From Acidimicrobiia bacterium (GTDB lineage Bacteria > Acidobacteriota > Terriglobia > Bryobacterales > Bryobacteraceae), in contig VFZE01000024.1 of NCBI GenBank assembly GCA_016871315.1, forward strand, positions 21,841 to 85,840: a DNA stretch of 64,000 nt, read 5' to 3'. This document shows positions 16,323 to 24,094 of this stretch, in pieces; the first letter of the stretch is position 1, and each line of letters begins with the position of its first letter. The notes under the pieces are model-generated. The model was given only the letters and a program-made list of their open reading frames with translations. It did no database searches and was not told where the DNA came from. Both the position numbers and the translations under genes were made by a program.

Positions 16323-16853
16323 TCACACCGCGACGCAACCCGTATGCGGAGAGCCTGCTCTTACTCCGCTGTCTTCCTTCGGACTCAAGGTGAAGTGCAC
16401 GATCATCTGGTGTCCGGACCAGGTGAATGGAACAACAACCCATTCCCTGGTGCCAGGCGTGCGCGAGATGAAATTCCGGCCGAAAATCGCCGTCGGCACC
16501 CCCATGCTCAGCGGTCCTATGTGCGCTTCCAAGAGGTGCTTGATACCGCCGATCACCATATTGGTTACCTCGGCGAAAGCGTCCAGCACCTCTTCATTCA
16601 CCGTTTCATACTTGTCCATCAAGAACTGGGAAGCTATATGGCACGCCACGGCGGGCGAACAGGAAAGACATCCGGTTCCCACCCATGTTCCAGTAAGGGC
16701 GGCGAAAGACAGCACTCCCACCGTTTCGTTTTGCAGGCTGGGTTCGGTCCCGGGAACTCCACACTCAAGCTCCGTGCCCAACATCGTGGAGAATACTTCC
16801 ATCGTGGCCTGTTGAATGCAATCCGCAGTTGTTTGCAAGCTTAGTTGGTCCAT
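16323..16853 (-). CDS. cheX: Chemotaxis phosphatase CheX
   Basis: The start is ATG 16853, where homology to CheX begins. The 176-residue protein has the CheX fold with the conserved ExxN pair in DAFAEVTNMVIGGIK (about residues 80-95). This is the signature by which CheX removes phosphate from CheY-P. It is the first gene of the minus-strand che operon, and a second CheX module is fused to a receiver domain downstream (11279-12178). A lone CheX beside a REC-CheX fusion suggests two levels of dephosphorylation control. I see no other conserved domain. Confidence 0.82.
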   Translation of the reverse strand: MDQLSLQTTADCIQQATMEVFSTMLGTELECGVPGTEPSLQNETVGVLSFAALTGTWVGTGCLSCSPAVACHIASQFLMDKYETVNEEVLDAFAEVTNMVIGGIKHLLEAHIGPLSMGVPTAIFGRNFISRTPGTREWVVVPFTWSGHQMIVHFTLSPKEDSGVRAGSPHTGCVAV

Positions 16854-17026
16854 GACCTTTTCCGTATTTGCCACTGAGCGGCTTCGCCACGGACTGGCCA
16901 TGCGTCTCGAATCCGCACAGCGGCCCATGGCCTGTCATGCTTTCTCATCGGAATTGCACGGATGAATGTGAGCCCGGGCAGGTGGGAAACGTCAGCCAAG
17001 TTATGTGTTAGACAATGAGAATGTTC

Positions 17027-17049
17027 GGTGGGAGAGCTCGCTCTCCACC
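17027..17049 (-). terminator. Hairpin downstream of the PfkB gene
   Basis: GGTGGGAGAGC (17027-17037) and GCTCTCCACC (17040-17049) form an inverted repeat with one bulged G. It lies 27 bases past the stop of the minus-strand sugar kinase gene. The following U-tract is weak, so an intrinsic terminator is only probable. It would separate the kinase from the che operon. Confidence 0.4.
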
Positions 17050-17076
17050 AACGCCTTTGGATTCAGTCTCTTGTCG

Positions 17077-18006
17077 CTAGACGAGCTCGCGCAGCTCTAC
17101 TTTTTCGTAAATCTCCAGCGTTTGCTCCATGCTCGCAAACTGCACCCCCGGCAGCTGCGCTGACGCCGTGCCCGCTGCCACCGCCCAGCGGACCGCCTCG
17201 GCAAAATCGTCCTTCTGCCGCAGCGCCCACACAAAGGCCGCGTTCAGCGCGTCGCCGGCACCGATCGGACAGACGGCGTTTATCCGCGGCGGAATGGCTT
17301 CCAGCACCAGGCCGTTGCGGGCAGCCAGGGCGCCCCGGCTGCCCAGGCTCAGCACCACCGATCCGGCCCCCATTCCCACCATCCGCATCGCGGCGTTACG
17401 GATGTGCTGGCGCGTAATCAGCCCCTTGTTCAGTAGCCGGGCCGCCTCGTGCTGGTTTGGGGTAACCGCGCACGGCCCTTCCAGCAGCGTCTCCTGCAAG
17501 ACTTCGGCGTCGCAATCCACCAGCGTGTGCACACCACGCCTCTTAGCCTCCCGGATGAGCCGGCGGTAAAAATCGGCTGGCACCTTAGGCGGCAGACTCC
17601 CGCAGACCAGAAGCCACGACGAGCGCTCCAGCTCCGAGACCACTACCTGCTCCACGCGCGCCAACTCCTCATCGCTCAACTCGGGCCCGGGTTCGTTCAG
17701 CTTTACCGTCAACCCCTGTTTATCGGTGATGATCAGATTCGTGCGGATGCTGCTGGCGATCGGCACCACCTGAAATGGATACCCGGCCTTCTTCAGGTGC
17801 CGTTCCAGGCGCGTCCCGGCGTCGCCGCCAGATGGGCATACCGCTAGCGTCAGCGCCCCGTAGCTGTGTAGGACGCTGGAGGCGTTCAGGCCCCGGCCGC
17901 CGGCCGCCTCGGCGCTGTTGAGAATATAGCCGCGATCCTCAAAAACCAGCCGGTCGACGGAAACTGTCCGGTCCAGGGCCGGGTTGAGGGTCAGGGTGAG
18001 CAGCAA
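17077..18006 (-). CDS. PfkB-family sugar kinase (1-phosphofructokinase type)
   Basis: This 309-residue kinase of the ribokinase/PfkB superfamily opens with LTLTLNPALDRTV. It has a GGRGLNASSV motif near residue 38 (usually GGKGxNxA) and the C-terminal PfkB signature GAGDALNAAFVW with the catalytic Asp. The LTLNPALD opening and length match FruK/LacC-type enzymes that phosphorylate fructose-1-phosphate or tagatose-6-phosphate. I see no PTS or fructose regulator next to it, so the substrate is open. It is separated from the divergent tatA by a 104-base gap and followed by a hairpin. Confidence 0.82.
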   Translation of the reverse strand: MLLTLTLNPALDRTVSVDRLVFEDRGYILNSAEAAGGRGLNASSVLHSYGALTLAVCPSGGDAGTRLERHLKKAGYPFQVVPIASSIRTNLIITDKQGLTVKLNEPGPELSDEELARVEQVVVSELERSSWLLVCGSLPPKVPADFYRRLIREAKRRGVHTLVDCDAEVLQETLLEGPCAVTPNQHEAARLLNKGLITRQHIRNAAMRMVGMGAGSVVLSLGSRGALAARNGLVLEAIPPRINAVCPIGAGDALNAAFVWALRQKDDFAEAVRWAVAAGTASAQLPGVQFASMEQTLEIYEKVELRELV

Positions 18007-18110
18007 GCCCCCATTCTAGCAGGGGGAGGGCCGTCAAACGCCCGGTTGACGCTCACCGCCGCCGGTAGCTATCATGAAGTTGTTCAAAATCGCCTGTTGA
18101 AGGAGTAGCT

Positions 18111-18584
18111 ATGGGTCCGTTGGGCTGGCAAGAAACCGTGTTCATCTTCGTCCTTGCCTTGCTCATTTTCGGCCCTCGAAAACTGCCGGAACTGGGCAAG
18201 ACCATCGGCAAGGCGATGACGGAATTCCGCCGGGCATCAAGCGAGCTCAAGTCCACTTGGGATCGCGAAATGGCCTCGGTGGAAAGAGAAACCGAGTCGT
18301 TGAAGGACGTCACGGCCACCTATGACCGCCAGATTGCTGGCAGCTATGAGGATGGCTACAACTCCTCCTACTACGATTCCAACTACGAGTACGGCTATGA
18401 TTCCGGAGCCAGCTCTCCGGACTCCTCTGACTCATCCACCGTAGGTGCTTCCGCAACTCAGGGCGCCGAACAAACGGCCCAGTCCGCCGAGACCGCTTCT
18501 CCGGAAGCGGCAACGGCAACCGAGGTGGCTTCGCAGGATGCCACCGCGGAGCTGGCAGGCGGGCCGGATCCTGTTCGGACCTGA
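18111..18584 (+). CDS. tatA: Twin-arginine translocase TatA/TatB-type subunit with Tyr-rich tail
   Basis: This 157-residue protein has the TatA plan: a short N-terminal membrane helix (ETVFIFVLALLIF, residues 8-20), the FGPRKLPELGK hinge and an amphipathic helix (KAMTEFRRASSELK). The TatA/B call is firm; A versus B is not decided. After residue about 75 it runs into a Tyr/Asp/Ser-rich low-complexity tail (YEDGYNSSYYDSNYEYGYD) and then Ala/Thr/Glu/Ser. An AAGGAG ribosome-binding site (18099-18104) precedes the start at 18111. tatC follows within 35 bases, so both are likely one operon. Confidence 0.87.
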   Translation: MGPLGWQETVFIFVLALLIFGPRKLPELGKTIGKAMTEFRRASSELKSTWDREMASVERETESLKDVTATYDRQIAGSYEDGYNSSYYDSNYEYGYDSGASSPDSSDSSTVGASATQGAEQTAQSAETASPEAATATEVASQDATAELAGGPDPVRT

Positions 18585-18618
18585 ATACGCTCAACTAGCG
18601 GAAGCCAATTCGACCCTT

Positions 18619-19791
18619 ATGGACTCAGCTGAAGACAAGCAGAGTGCGCCGGAGCCTCTTCCCTCCGACGGCGGCTCACAACCCGCGACGCCGCCAGAGG
18701 CGGAGCCTCATCCAGAGAGCGCTCCGGCTGGGTCCGAATCGGTCCAGGTCGAACAAACGACAGATAATTCAGATACTTATAACTATTACGACGACTACGG
18801 CTACGACAACTACGTCCCGGAAACCACCACGCAGACCGCCGTAGCCGAGCCTGCTCCCCCGGCGCCTCCTCCACCTCCTCCCTCCGGTCCCACCGATGGT
18901 GGTGATGAAGACGACGAAGGCATGCTCCGCATGTCTTTCATGGAGCACCTGGAAGAGCTGCGCGTGCGCATCATCCGGTCTCTCATGGGACTCGGCGTCG
19001 CCTTCGCCGTCAGCCTCTATTTCGTCAACGACCTCTGGGCCATTATCAGCGAGCCGGCCGTGGCCGCCCTGCGCCAGAACGGCGTCGAGAATCCCAGCCT
19101 CGCCATGCTCACCCCCACCGAAGCTTTCTCTGTCATCTGGGTGAAACTGCCCATTCTTACCGCCATCTTCCTCGCCTCCCCGTGGATTCTCTATCAGGTG
19201 TGGTCTTTCATTGCCCCTGGTCTTTACCGAAGCGAAAGAAAGTGGGCCGCTCCGTTCATCATCAGCACGGCAGGCCTCTTTATTTGCGGCGGACTGTTTG
19301 CCTACTTTGTCGCCTTCCGCCTTGGCCTCGCCTTCCTGCTCGGCATCGGCATCGGGCAGAACGTGCAGGCTGTGGTTTCCCTCACCAATTACTTCGATTT
19401 GTTTGTCAATGTTACACTCGGCCTCGGCATTGTCTTTGAGCTGCCTGTCCTCATCTTCTTCCTCTCGCTGCTCCGCATCGTCACGCCGCACTTCCTGATC
19501 CGCAACTCCCGCTACGCCATCTTGATCATTGTCATCATCGCCGCTATCATCACCCCGACCGCCGATGTGGTCAACCTCGTCATCATCTCCGTGCCGATGA
19601 CCGTGCTCTACTTCTCTGGCGTCTTCGCCAGTTACCTGCTTTACCTGAGCCGTGAAAACAAGCGCTTCCCCTGGTTGCTGACTTTGTTCCTGCTTGGCTG
19701 CCTGACAATTGTGATAGCCAGTGGAGTATACCTGGCCGTGGCAAAGTTCGGCTACAAACTAGTACTTTCCTGGCCGTTTCTAGTACGCTGA
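18619..19791 (+). CDS. tatC: Twin-arginine translocase subunit TatC with long N-terminal extension
   Basis: I choose ATG 18619 as the start. The 390-residue protein is longer than a usual TatC (about 250). Its first about 110 residues are acidic, Pro-rich and include TYNYYDDYGYDNYVPE, echoing the tail of the preceding TatA. The TatC core starts at SFMEHLEELRVRII, and six transmembrane helices follow, with FSVIWVKLP, SPWILYQVW and the late ITPTADVV motif. TatC recognises twin-arginine signals in the inner membrane. The Pro-rich (PPAPPPPPPSGP) segment just before the core is unusual. An unannotated start further upstream is possible but overlaps tatA. Confidence 0.85.
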   Translation: MDSAEDKQSAPEPLPSDGGSQPATPPEAEPHPESAPAGSESVQVEQTTDNSDTYNYYDDYGYDNYVPETTTQTAVAEPAPPAPPPPPPSGPTDGGDEDDEGMLRMSFMEHLEELRVRIIRSLMGLGVAFAVSLYFVNDLWAIISEPAVAALRQNGVENPSLAMLTPTEAFSVIWVKLPILTAIFLASPWILYQVWSFIAPGLYRSERKWAAPFIISTAGLFICGGLFAYFVAFRLGLAFLLGIGIGQNVQAVVSLTNYFDLFVNVTLGLGIVFELPVLIFFLSLLRIVTPHFLIRNSRYAILIIVIIAAIITPTADVVNLVIISVPMTVLYFSGVFASYLLYLSRENKRFPWLLTLFLLGCLTIVIASGVYLAVAKFGYKLVLSWPFLVR

Positions 19792-19884
19792 TCTGACCCC
19801 GGATTATAGAATCTTCAGCCCCCCTGAATTACCATTGAATCACCTCCTCCTCTCGCTAGCTTCATTCACCAAGGGTGTCTTTCA

Positions 19885-20097
19885 ATGGATTTGCTGAAAT
19901 CGATCAATGAACTAAAAGAAGAAAAAAAGAGAATCGAATACGCGATCGCCGCTTTGGAGGCTATTCTGTCCGACAGCTCTGTGACAGCCAAACCCGCCAG
20001 CCGGCGCGGCCGCAAGAGCATGTCGGAGGAGGAGCGGGCCGAGGTGTCCAAGCGCATGAAGCAATACTGGCGCAAGAAGCGACAGGACAAACACTGA
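19885..20097 (+). CDS. Small coiled-coil/basic protein of unknown function
   Basis: This 70-residue protein starts with a charged coiled coil (LLKSINELKEEKKRIEYAI, residues 3-21). A linker and basic patch follow (SRRGRKSMSEEERAEVSKR, then MKQYWRKKRQ). The RRGR and KKR clusters and the helical pitch suggest DNA or RNA binding. Similar short proteins recur in acidobacterial genomes as I recall. I cannot name a function, and no partner gene is obvious. A ribosome-binding site is not clear. The next gene runs in the opposite direction 13 bases away. Confidence 0.6.
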   Translation: MDLLKSINELKEEKKRIEYAIAALEAILSDSSVTAKPASRRGRKSMSEEERAEVSKRMKQYWRKKRQDKH

Positions 20098-20110
20098 TCC
20101 TGACGCGCTT

Positions 20111-20776
20111 TTACTTCTTGAAAAACCAGAGCCAGAAATACTGATCCCCGGCCCCGTGCCGGTGCCGCGGCTCAAAGCCGCAACGCTCGGCCATCTCCAC
20201 CGCCTGCGCGTCGGAGAAGGGGACTCCCAGCCAGGTGTCCTCCGGATCCGTTTCGATACTATCGTCGCCCTGCACCTGGAACTTGAACAGTCCGCCCGGG
20301 CGCAACAGGCGATGCACCTCGCGCACGTAGTTCTCAATCACCTCGCGGCTCGGAATGTGCTGAAACACGATGCAGGAGAAGGCGAAATCCACCTGAATAT
20401 CGCCCAGCACGGCCAGGTCGGTCCCGCTATTCTGATCGATGTGAACGTTCGCTAGGTGGGCCAGAGCCCGCCGCGCCTGCGCCACCATCTCGCCGCTGAT
20501 ATCCACCGCGTAGACCTCTCCAAAGACTTTCGCCAATGCCTGCGTGATGCGGCCGGCGCCGCAACCGATCTCGAGCACCTTCATCTTGCCGGGGTCGGCC
20601 CCCTGGCAGATGTTGGTCATATCATTGAGGATCTGCTCGGATACGGCCCGCTCGCCGGAGCGGAAAAACTCCTCGTCCGTCCATTCCTCCTGGCCCGTGG
20701 CCACGTAATGGCGCGCGTTCTGACGAGCCCGCTCGTCCCATTCCCGCCGCATCCGCTCCAGCTGCTGGGGTGTCAA
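20111..20776 (-). CDS. Class I SAM-dependent methyltransferase
   Basis: This 221-residue protein has the methyltransferase motif I VLEIGCGAGRITQALAK (about residues 69-85), with the acidic residue of motif II in VYAVDISGEMV. Motif III/IV lies in FSCIVFQHIPSREVI and LLRPGGLFKFQ. The N-terminus (residues 1-40: MRREWDERARQNARHYVATG) looks like the family that methylates small molecules, but the substrate is not visible. The tRNA-Ala gene lies about 57 bases from its start on the other strand. Confidence 0.8.
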   Translation of the reverse strand: MTPQQLERMRREWDERARQNARHYVATGQEEWTDEEFFRSGERAVSEQILNDMTNICQGADPGKMKVLEIGCGAGRITQALAKVFGEVYAVDISGEMVAQARRALAHLANVHIDQNSGTDLAVLGDIQVDFAFSCIVFQHIPSREVIENYVREVHRLLRPGGLFKFQVQGDDSIETDPEDTWLGVPFSDAQAVEMAERCGFEPRHRHGAGDQYFWLWFFKK

Positions 20777-20832
20777 TGAACCCGTACCTCTCTATCGTAA
20801 GCCATGGTAAAATGAGATCGCGACACTCTTGT

Positions 20833-20908
20833 GGGCGGCTAGCTCAGTTGGGAGAGCACGGCGTTCGCAACGCCGGGGTCGTGGGTTCGAATCCCATGCC
20901 GTCCACCA
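20833..20908 (+). tRNA. tRNA-Ala, anticodon CGC
   Basis: A complete cloverleaf is seen: acceptor GGGCGGC/GCCGTCC, including the G3-U70 pair that is the alanine identity element. The anticodon stem CGGCG/CGCCG closes loop TTCGCAA, the T-loop is TTCGAAT, and a 3' CCA is encoded. It reads GCG codons. Confidence 0.97.
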
Positions 20909-20958
20909 TCCCTAAACTCAGTTCCGCGAACCTCTACGGCCATATTCCCTAACGGCGG

Positions 20959-21035
20959 TGGTGGGCGGTCACAGGATCGAACTGTGGACCTCCTGCTTGT
21001 AAGGCAGGCGCTCTAACCGGCTGAGCTAACCGCCC
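20959..21035 (-). tRNA. tRNA-Val, anticodon TAC
   Basis: Read on the minus strand, the acceptor is GGGCGGT/ACCGCCC, the anticodon stem CTGCC/GGCAG (with loop TTACAA centred on TAC) and the T-arm TTCGATC, with a 3' CCA encoded. It reads GUA and related Val codons. It converges on the tRNA-Ala gene, with 50 bases between their 3' ends. Confidence 0.97.
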
Positions 21036-21078
21036 CCGTGAACGGCCACTCCTCACAGTTTACCACCCGCCGCTGCCG

Positions 21079-21786
21079 TTAAACGCTCCGCTCGACGGCA
21101 TGCGTCAGCCGCTCCACGCCCACCAGATACTCGCCAAACAGCGCTCTCGCATCCACCTGTTTCGCCGATGTCCTGCCTTCCCGCAAGTCCAGCAGCGCGG
21201 CGAACGGCTTTATGTCGATCCCGAATCGCTCGGCCATCCGCGCAAGCGCCTCGCGCTTGGAAACAGGAGACTCCACGCCGGCGATCTCGAGCGCATGGCG
21301 GCCGAGGTTGCAGAAGGTCGACACCGAATCGGTCATCAGCCGCAGCAGCAGCACCTTGTCGTGCAGCACGCCCGGCGCCTTCTGCCTCAGCCGCAGCATC
21401 TTCGCGCGCAGCTCATGCTCCAGTTGCGCGCGGTAGTAGCGGTCATCGATCGGCAACTCCGCCACCACATCCGTGCCGTGAAGGATCCGGTGGCAGCTCC
21501 GGATGTCGTGAAACTCGATCGGGAAGCAATCGGTGGATTCGCGCAGCTCTGCCTCCGACATCAGCAGCGGCGACGGGTTGCCTTGTTCGCGCCACCAGCG
21601 GAAGACCGGCTCGGCCGCCTCCAACTCTCGCACACCGATCTGGCGTAGCACGCACAACACGTTCAAGTCCGAGAAGTGTTCATGATGATCGCCTGCCGCC
21701 GCTGATCCGTAAAGTACCACAGACACCAGACCCTCCCTGTACGCTTTCTTCAGCTCCGCCATCAAATGATCGAGTTTCTTTTGCAT
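21079..21786 (-). CDS. Nucleotidyltransferase-domain protein
   Basis: I start at ATG 21786. The 235-residue protein opens with a helix and a beta strand leading to LYGSAAAGDHHEHFSDLN (residues about 23-40). This is the GSxxxG-x(n)-SDLN signature of the pol-beta/MNT nucleotidyltransferase fold. The usual second acidic residue of the pair (DxD) is replaced by Asp-Leu-Asn here. A helical C-terminal region follows. It could be an adenylyltransferase, but there is no HEPN partner next to it, so a toxin-antitoxin role is not supported. Confidence 0.6.
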   Translation of the reverse strand: MQKKLDHLMAELKKAYREGLVSVVLYGSAAAGDHHEHFSDLNVLCVLRQIGVRELEAAEPVFRWWREQGNPSPLLMSEAELRESTDCFPIEFHDIRSCHRILHGTDVVAELPIDDRYYRAQLEHELRAKMLRLRQKAPGVLHDKVLLLRLMTDSVSTFCNLGRHALEIAGVESPVSKREALARMAERFGIDIKPFAALLDLREGRTSAKQVDARALFGEYLVGVERLTHAVERSV

Positions 21787-21799
21787 GTTGAGACCCTGC

Positions 21800-22579
21800 C
21801 TACCAGTCGCTGGATGCGCCTCCGCCGCCCGCATCGCCGCCGCCGAATCCGCCGAAACGGTCCGAGGAATCATAGCCGCCGAACCCGCCGCCGGACCAGC
21901 CCCCGCCGCGGTGCCCCCAACGGCGCCGCCCGCTCAAATGGCCCAGCAGCAGGGCCAGCATGTAGCCGTCCAGCCCGCGCCGGTAGCCGAACCTTCCCCC
22001 TACCCCAAGCAAGAACAGCAGCACGACAGCCGCGCCGATCAGCATGCCCCACGGCAGCGACTCCGGCTGTCTCTGCCGTTGCGGCGCCGGCGCCTGCTCG
22101 CTCACGCCGACGCGCTTGGCCTCCGCAATCCGTTCTCCAATCACCCGCGCCGCTTGAATCATCGCATCGCCGTAATGCTGGTCGCGCAGCGCCGGCCGCA
22201 TTTCGCGCAACACGGAGCCGGCAAAGCCATCGGGAATGATCGGCTCCAGCCCGTAGCCCACCTCCAGCCGGCTGCGCCGCTCCCCCACCGCCAGCAGCAG
22301 CATGATCCCCTCGTTGGTCTGCTTGGAACCTACGCCCCATTGCCGGAACAACGTGTTCGCCACATCCTCCACCGGTTCGCCGTCCAGCGTGGGCAGCGTC
22401 ACCAGTGCGATCTCGGCGCCTGTCGACTCCTTCACCGCCGCGCAGTAGCGTTCCAGCTGCCGCCGGCTGGCCGGGTCAATTACTCCCGCGAAGTCGCTCA
22501 CGTGGCCTTGCGGCTTCAGTTGCTGCCAGTCGGCCGCCATCGCCGTCAGCGCCACCAGAATTGCCAGCTGCCGTTTCAC
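21800..22579 (-). CDS. TPM-domain membrane protein (YgcG type)
   Basis: The start is GTG 22579, which overlaps the upstream stop as GTGA, giving 259 residues. There is a signal peptide, then the TPM domain (residues about 25-150: VSDFAGVIDPASRRQLERY, IALVTLPTLDGE, RSRLEVGYGLEP). One transmembrane helix follows (MLIGAAVVLLFLLGVG, about 180-195), and the C-terminus is very Gly-rich (GGGWSGGGFGGYD), as in YgcG proteins. Such proteins sit in membranes and have been linked to envelope or photosystem maintenance. The role here is unclear. Confidence 0.75.
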   Translation of the reverse strand: MKRQLAILVALTAMAADWQQLKPQGHVSDFAGVIDPASRRQLERYCAAVKESTGAEIALVTLPTLDGEPVEDVANTLFRQWGVGSKQTNEGIMLLLAVGERRSRLEVGYGLEPIIPDGFAGSVLREMRPALRDQHYGDAMIQAARVIGERIAEAKRVGVSEQAPAPQRQRQPESLPWGMLIGAAVVLLFLLGVGGRFGYRRGLDGYMLALLLGHLSGRRRWGHRGGGWSGGGFGGYDSSDRFGGFGGGDAGGGGASSDW

Positions 22580-24090
22580 CGGATGAGCAGTAACCAGTCC
22601 CCGCCGCCTGCGGGCTTCGCCTGACGCGCCCCCGTGCGCGGATCCATCCACTCGAGCGTTGGCTTCCCCCCGAGTCGCCCCAGGTTCAGCCGCACTTCGG
22701 TCGTCGACGGAAAATAGATCAGCGCGAACTTCCCCTTCTCCGACCATGCAGGCATCGGATAGGCCTCAAACGCCGGCTCCTCGGCAAGCAGCGTCCGGTC
22801 AGGCCGCAGCGTCCACCACTCGAAGCGGTCAAAGATGTCACGCAGCACTTTCATCTGTTGCGCGCCCGGGTAGTTCAGGCAGACGCGCCAGGGATCGGCC
22901 TCGCCGGTCCTGGGATGGTCGAGGGGAACCTCTCGCTTGCGCGCCCACGCCCAAATCCCATGCGCGCCGTAGGTGATGCCCGCCGGCGGCCCCGACAGCA
23001 GCGAATAATAAACAGCCTTGCGCACCGCGAAATCGTCAATCACCTTCTGCGCCTGGTAGCTCAGGTGGCCCTCGTAGTTGGGCTCGGCGTCGAGCACCGG
23101 CCGCACGGGCTGATACCCGCTCAGCTCCCCCGCGATCGTCGCGTTCCACCGCCACTTCCGCTCATCGCTGCCGTGCCCGGTCTGGAACGTCAGGTAATCC
23201 AGCCACTCTTCGTCCTTCAGATCCGGCCATGGGTTCCGCATTCCGCCCGGATGCAGGCTCACTGGGCGCCGAGCGCGGCTCTTGGGAAACACCGCGCGCC
23301 CGATCTTGCGCCAACGCTCCGCATTCTCTCCGGCATAGTTGCCGTCGCCGGCCAGCAGCCACAGCACATGATGAGCGCCGTACCGCGCCACCATATAGGA
23401 AGCCAGCCGCGCCGCGTCCTCGTCCGGTAATACCGCGCCAGGGCTTTCCTTGTCGCGCGAGGTCAGCGCCCACAACACAACCGCCGCCGCCGCCAGCCCC
23501 GCCTCATTGCATTCATCCAGCTTCCGGTCCATCCGCTGAAAGAATCTCGGATTCACCCGCAGCGGCTTTCCCGGTGTGAAGGCCACCTCGCCGTTCTCAT
23601 CCTGCCTCCCCGCGCGCCACGGAGCATGCAGAATCAGCTGAATCGCCGTGAACCGCTTCGCCGCGCGATCGGCCAGGTATTGCTTCCACTCGGTATCGGT
23701 CGAAAGAATCGCCGAGTTCCACCCCGTGCAGGCCAGCCAGAACCACGGCGTTCCGTCTGCTTGCGCGAAATAGCGGCGGTCAGCCGACAGCCGCGGCGCG
23801 CCGCGCAAATACAGCGGATTCGAACCCTTGTAATCGACCACGTGAAACCAGCCGGAATGACCATCCAAGTCCGCATCGCTCGATTGCGACCGCCACGTCC
23901 AGGAGCCGCTTTGCTCCGGCGAGAAGCGGAACTTCCACGTGCGCCCGCCGTCCCAGAACCCCTCCGCCGTTTGCCGCAGCGAACCGGGTCCGTGGAACTC
24001 CACCTTCAGGCTGACCTCCAGCGGATCGGCGTAGTCGCGTGAGGCCGATAGAGCATGTTCGAACCGGTGATGCCGGAACGTATCGGGCAT
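22576..24090 (-). CDS. Apiosidase-like (DUF4038/DUF5060) glycosidase
   Basis: The 504-residue protein has an N-terminal beta-rich domain of DUF5060 type (residues about 1-75: VEFHGPG, FWDGGRTWKFRF). An apiosidase-like barrel follows (about 95-390: RYFAQADGTPWFWLACTGWN, then HPGGMRNPWPDLK and VLDAEPNYEGH), and a C-terminal putative collagen-binding domain ends it (410-504). Candidate catalytic acids are Asp/Glu in VLDAEPNYE and in the AGDGNY segment. It would hydrolyse plant-type branched sugars. No signal peptide is visible, so a cytosolic enzyme, or a start missed upstream, is possible. A ThuA gene lies upstream in the same direction. Confidence 0.72.
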   Translation of the reverse strand: MPDTFRHHRFEHALSASRDYADPLEVSLKVEFHGPGSLRQTAEGFWDGGRTWKFRFSPEQSGSWTWRSQSSDADLDGHSGWFHVVDYKGSNPLYLRGAPRLSADRRYFAQADGTPWFWLACTGWNSAILSTDTEWKQYLADRAAKRFTAIQLILHAPWRAGRQDENGEVAFTPGKPLRVNPRFFQRMDRKLDECNEAGLAAAAVVLWALTSRDKESPGAVLPDEDAARLASYMVARYGAHHVLWLLAGDGNYAGENAERWRKIGRAVFPKSRARRPVSLHPGGMRNPWPDLKDEEWLDYLTFQTGHGSDERKWRWNATIAGELSGYQPVRPVLDAEPNYEGHLSYQAQKVIDDFAVRKAVYYSLLSGPPAGITYGAHGIWAWARKREVPLDHPRTGEADPWRVCLNYPGAQQMKVLRDIFDRFEWWTLRPDRTLLAEEPAFEAYPMPAWSEKGKFALIYFPSTTEVRLNLGRLGGKPTLEWMDPRTGARQAKPAGGGDWLLLIR

Positions 24091-24094
24091 CGCG

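Noticed and set aside
21079..21786. Nucleotidyltransferase as a MNT/HEPN toxin-antitoxin partner
   Set aside because: There is no HEPN gene next to it, and it stands alone between a tRNA gene and a TPM gene.
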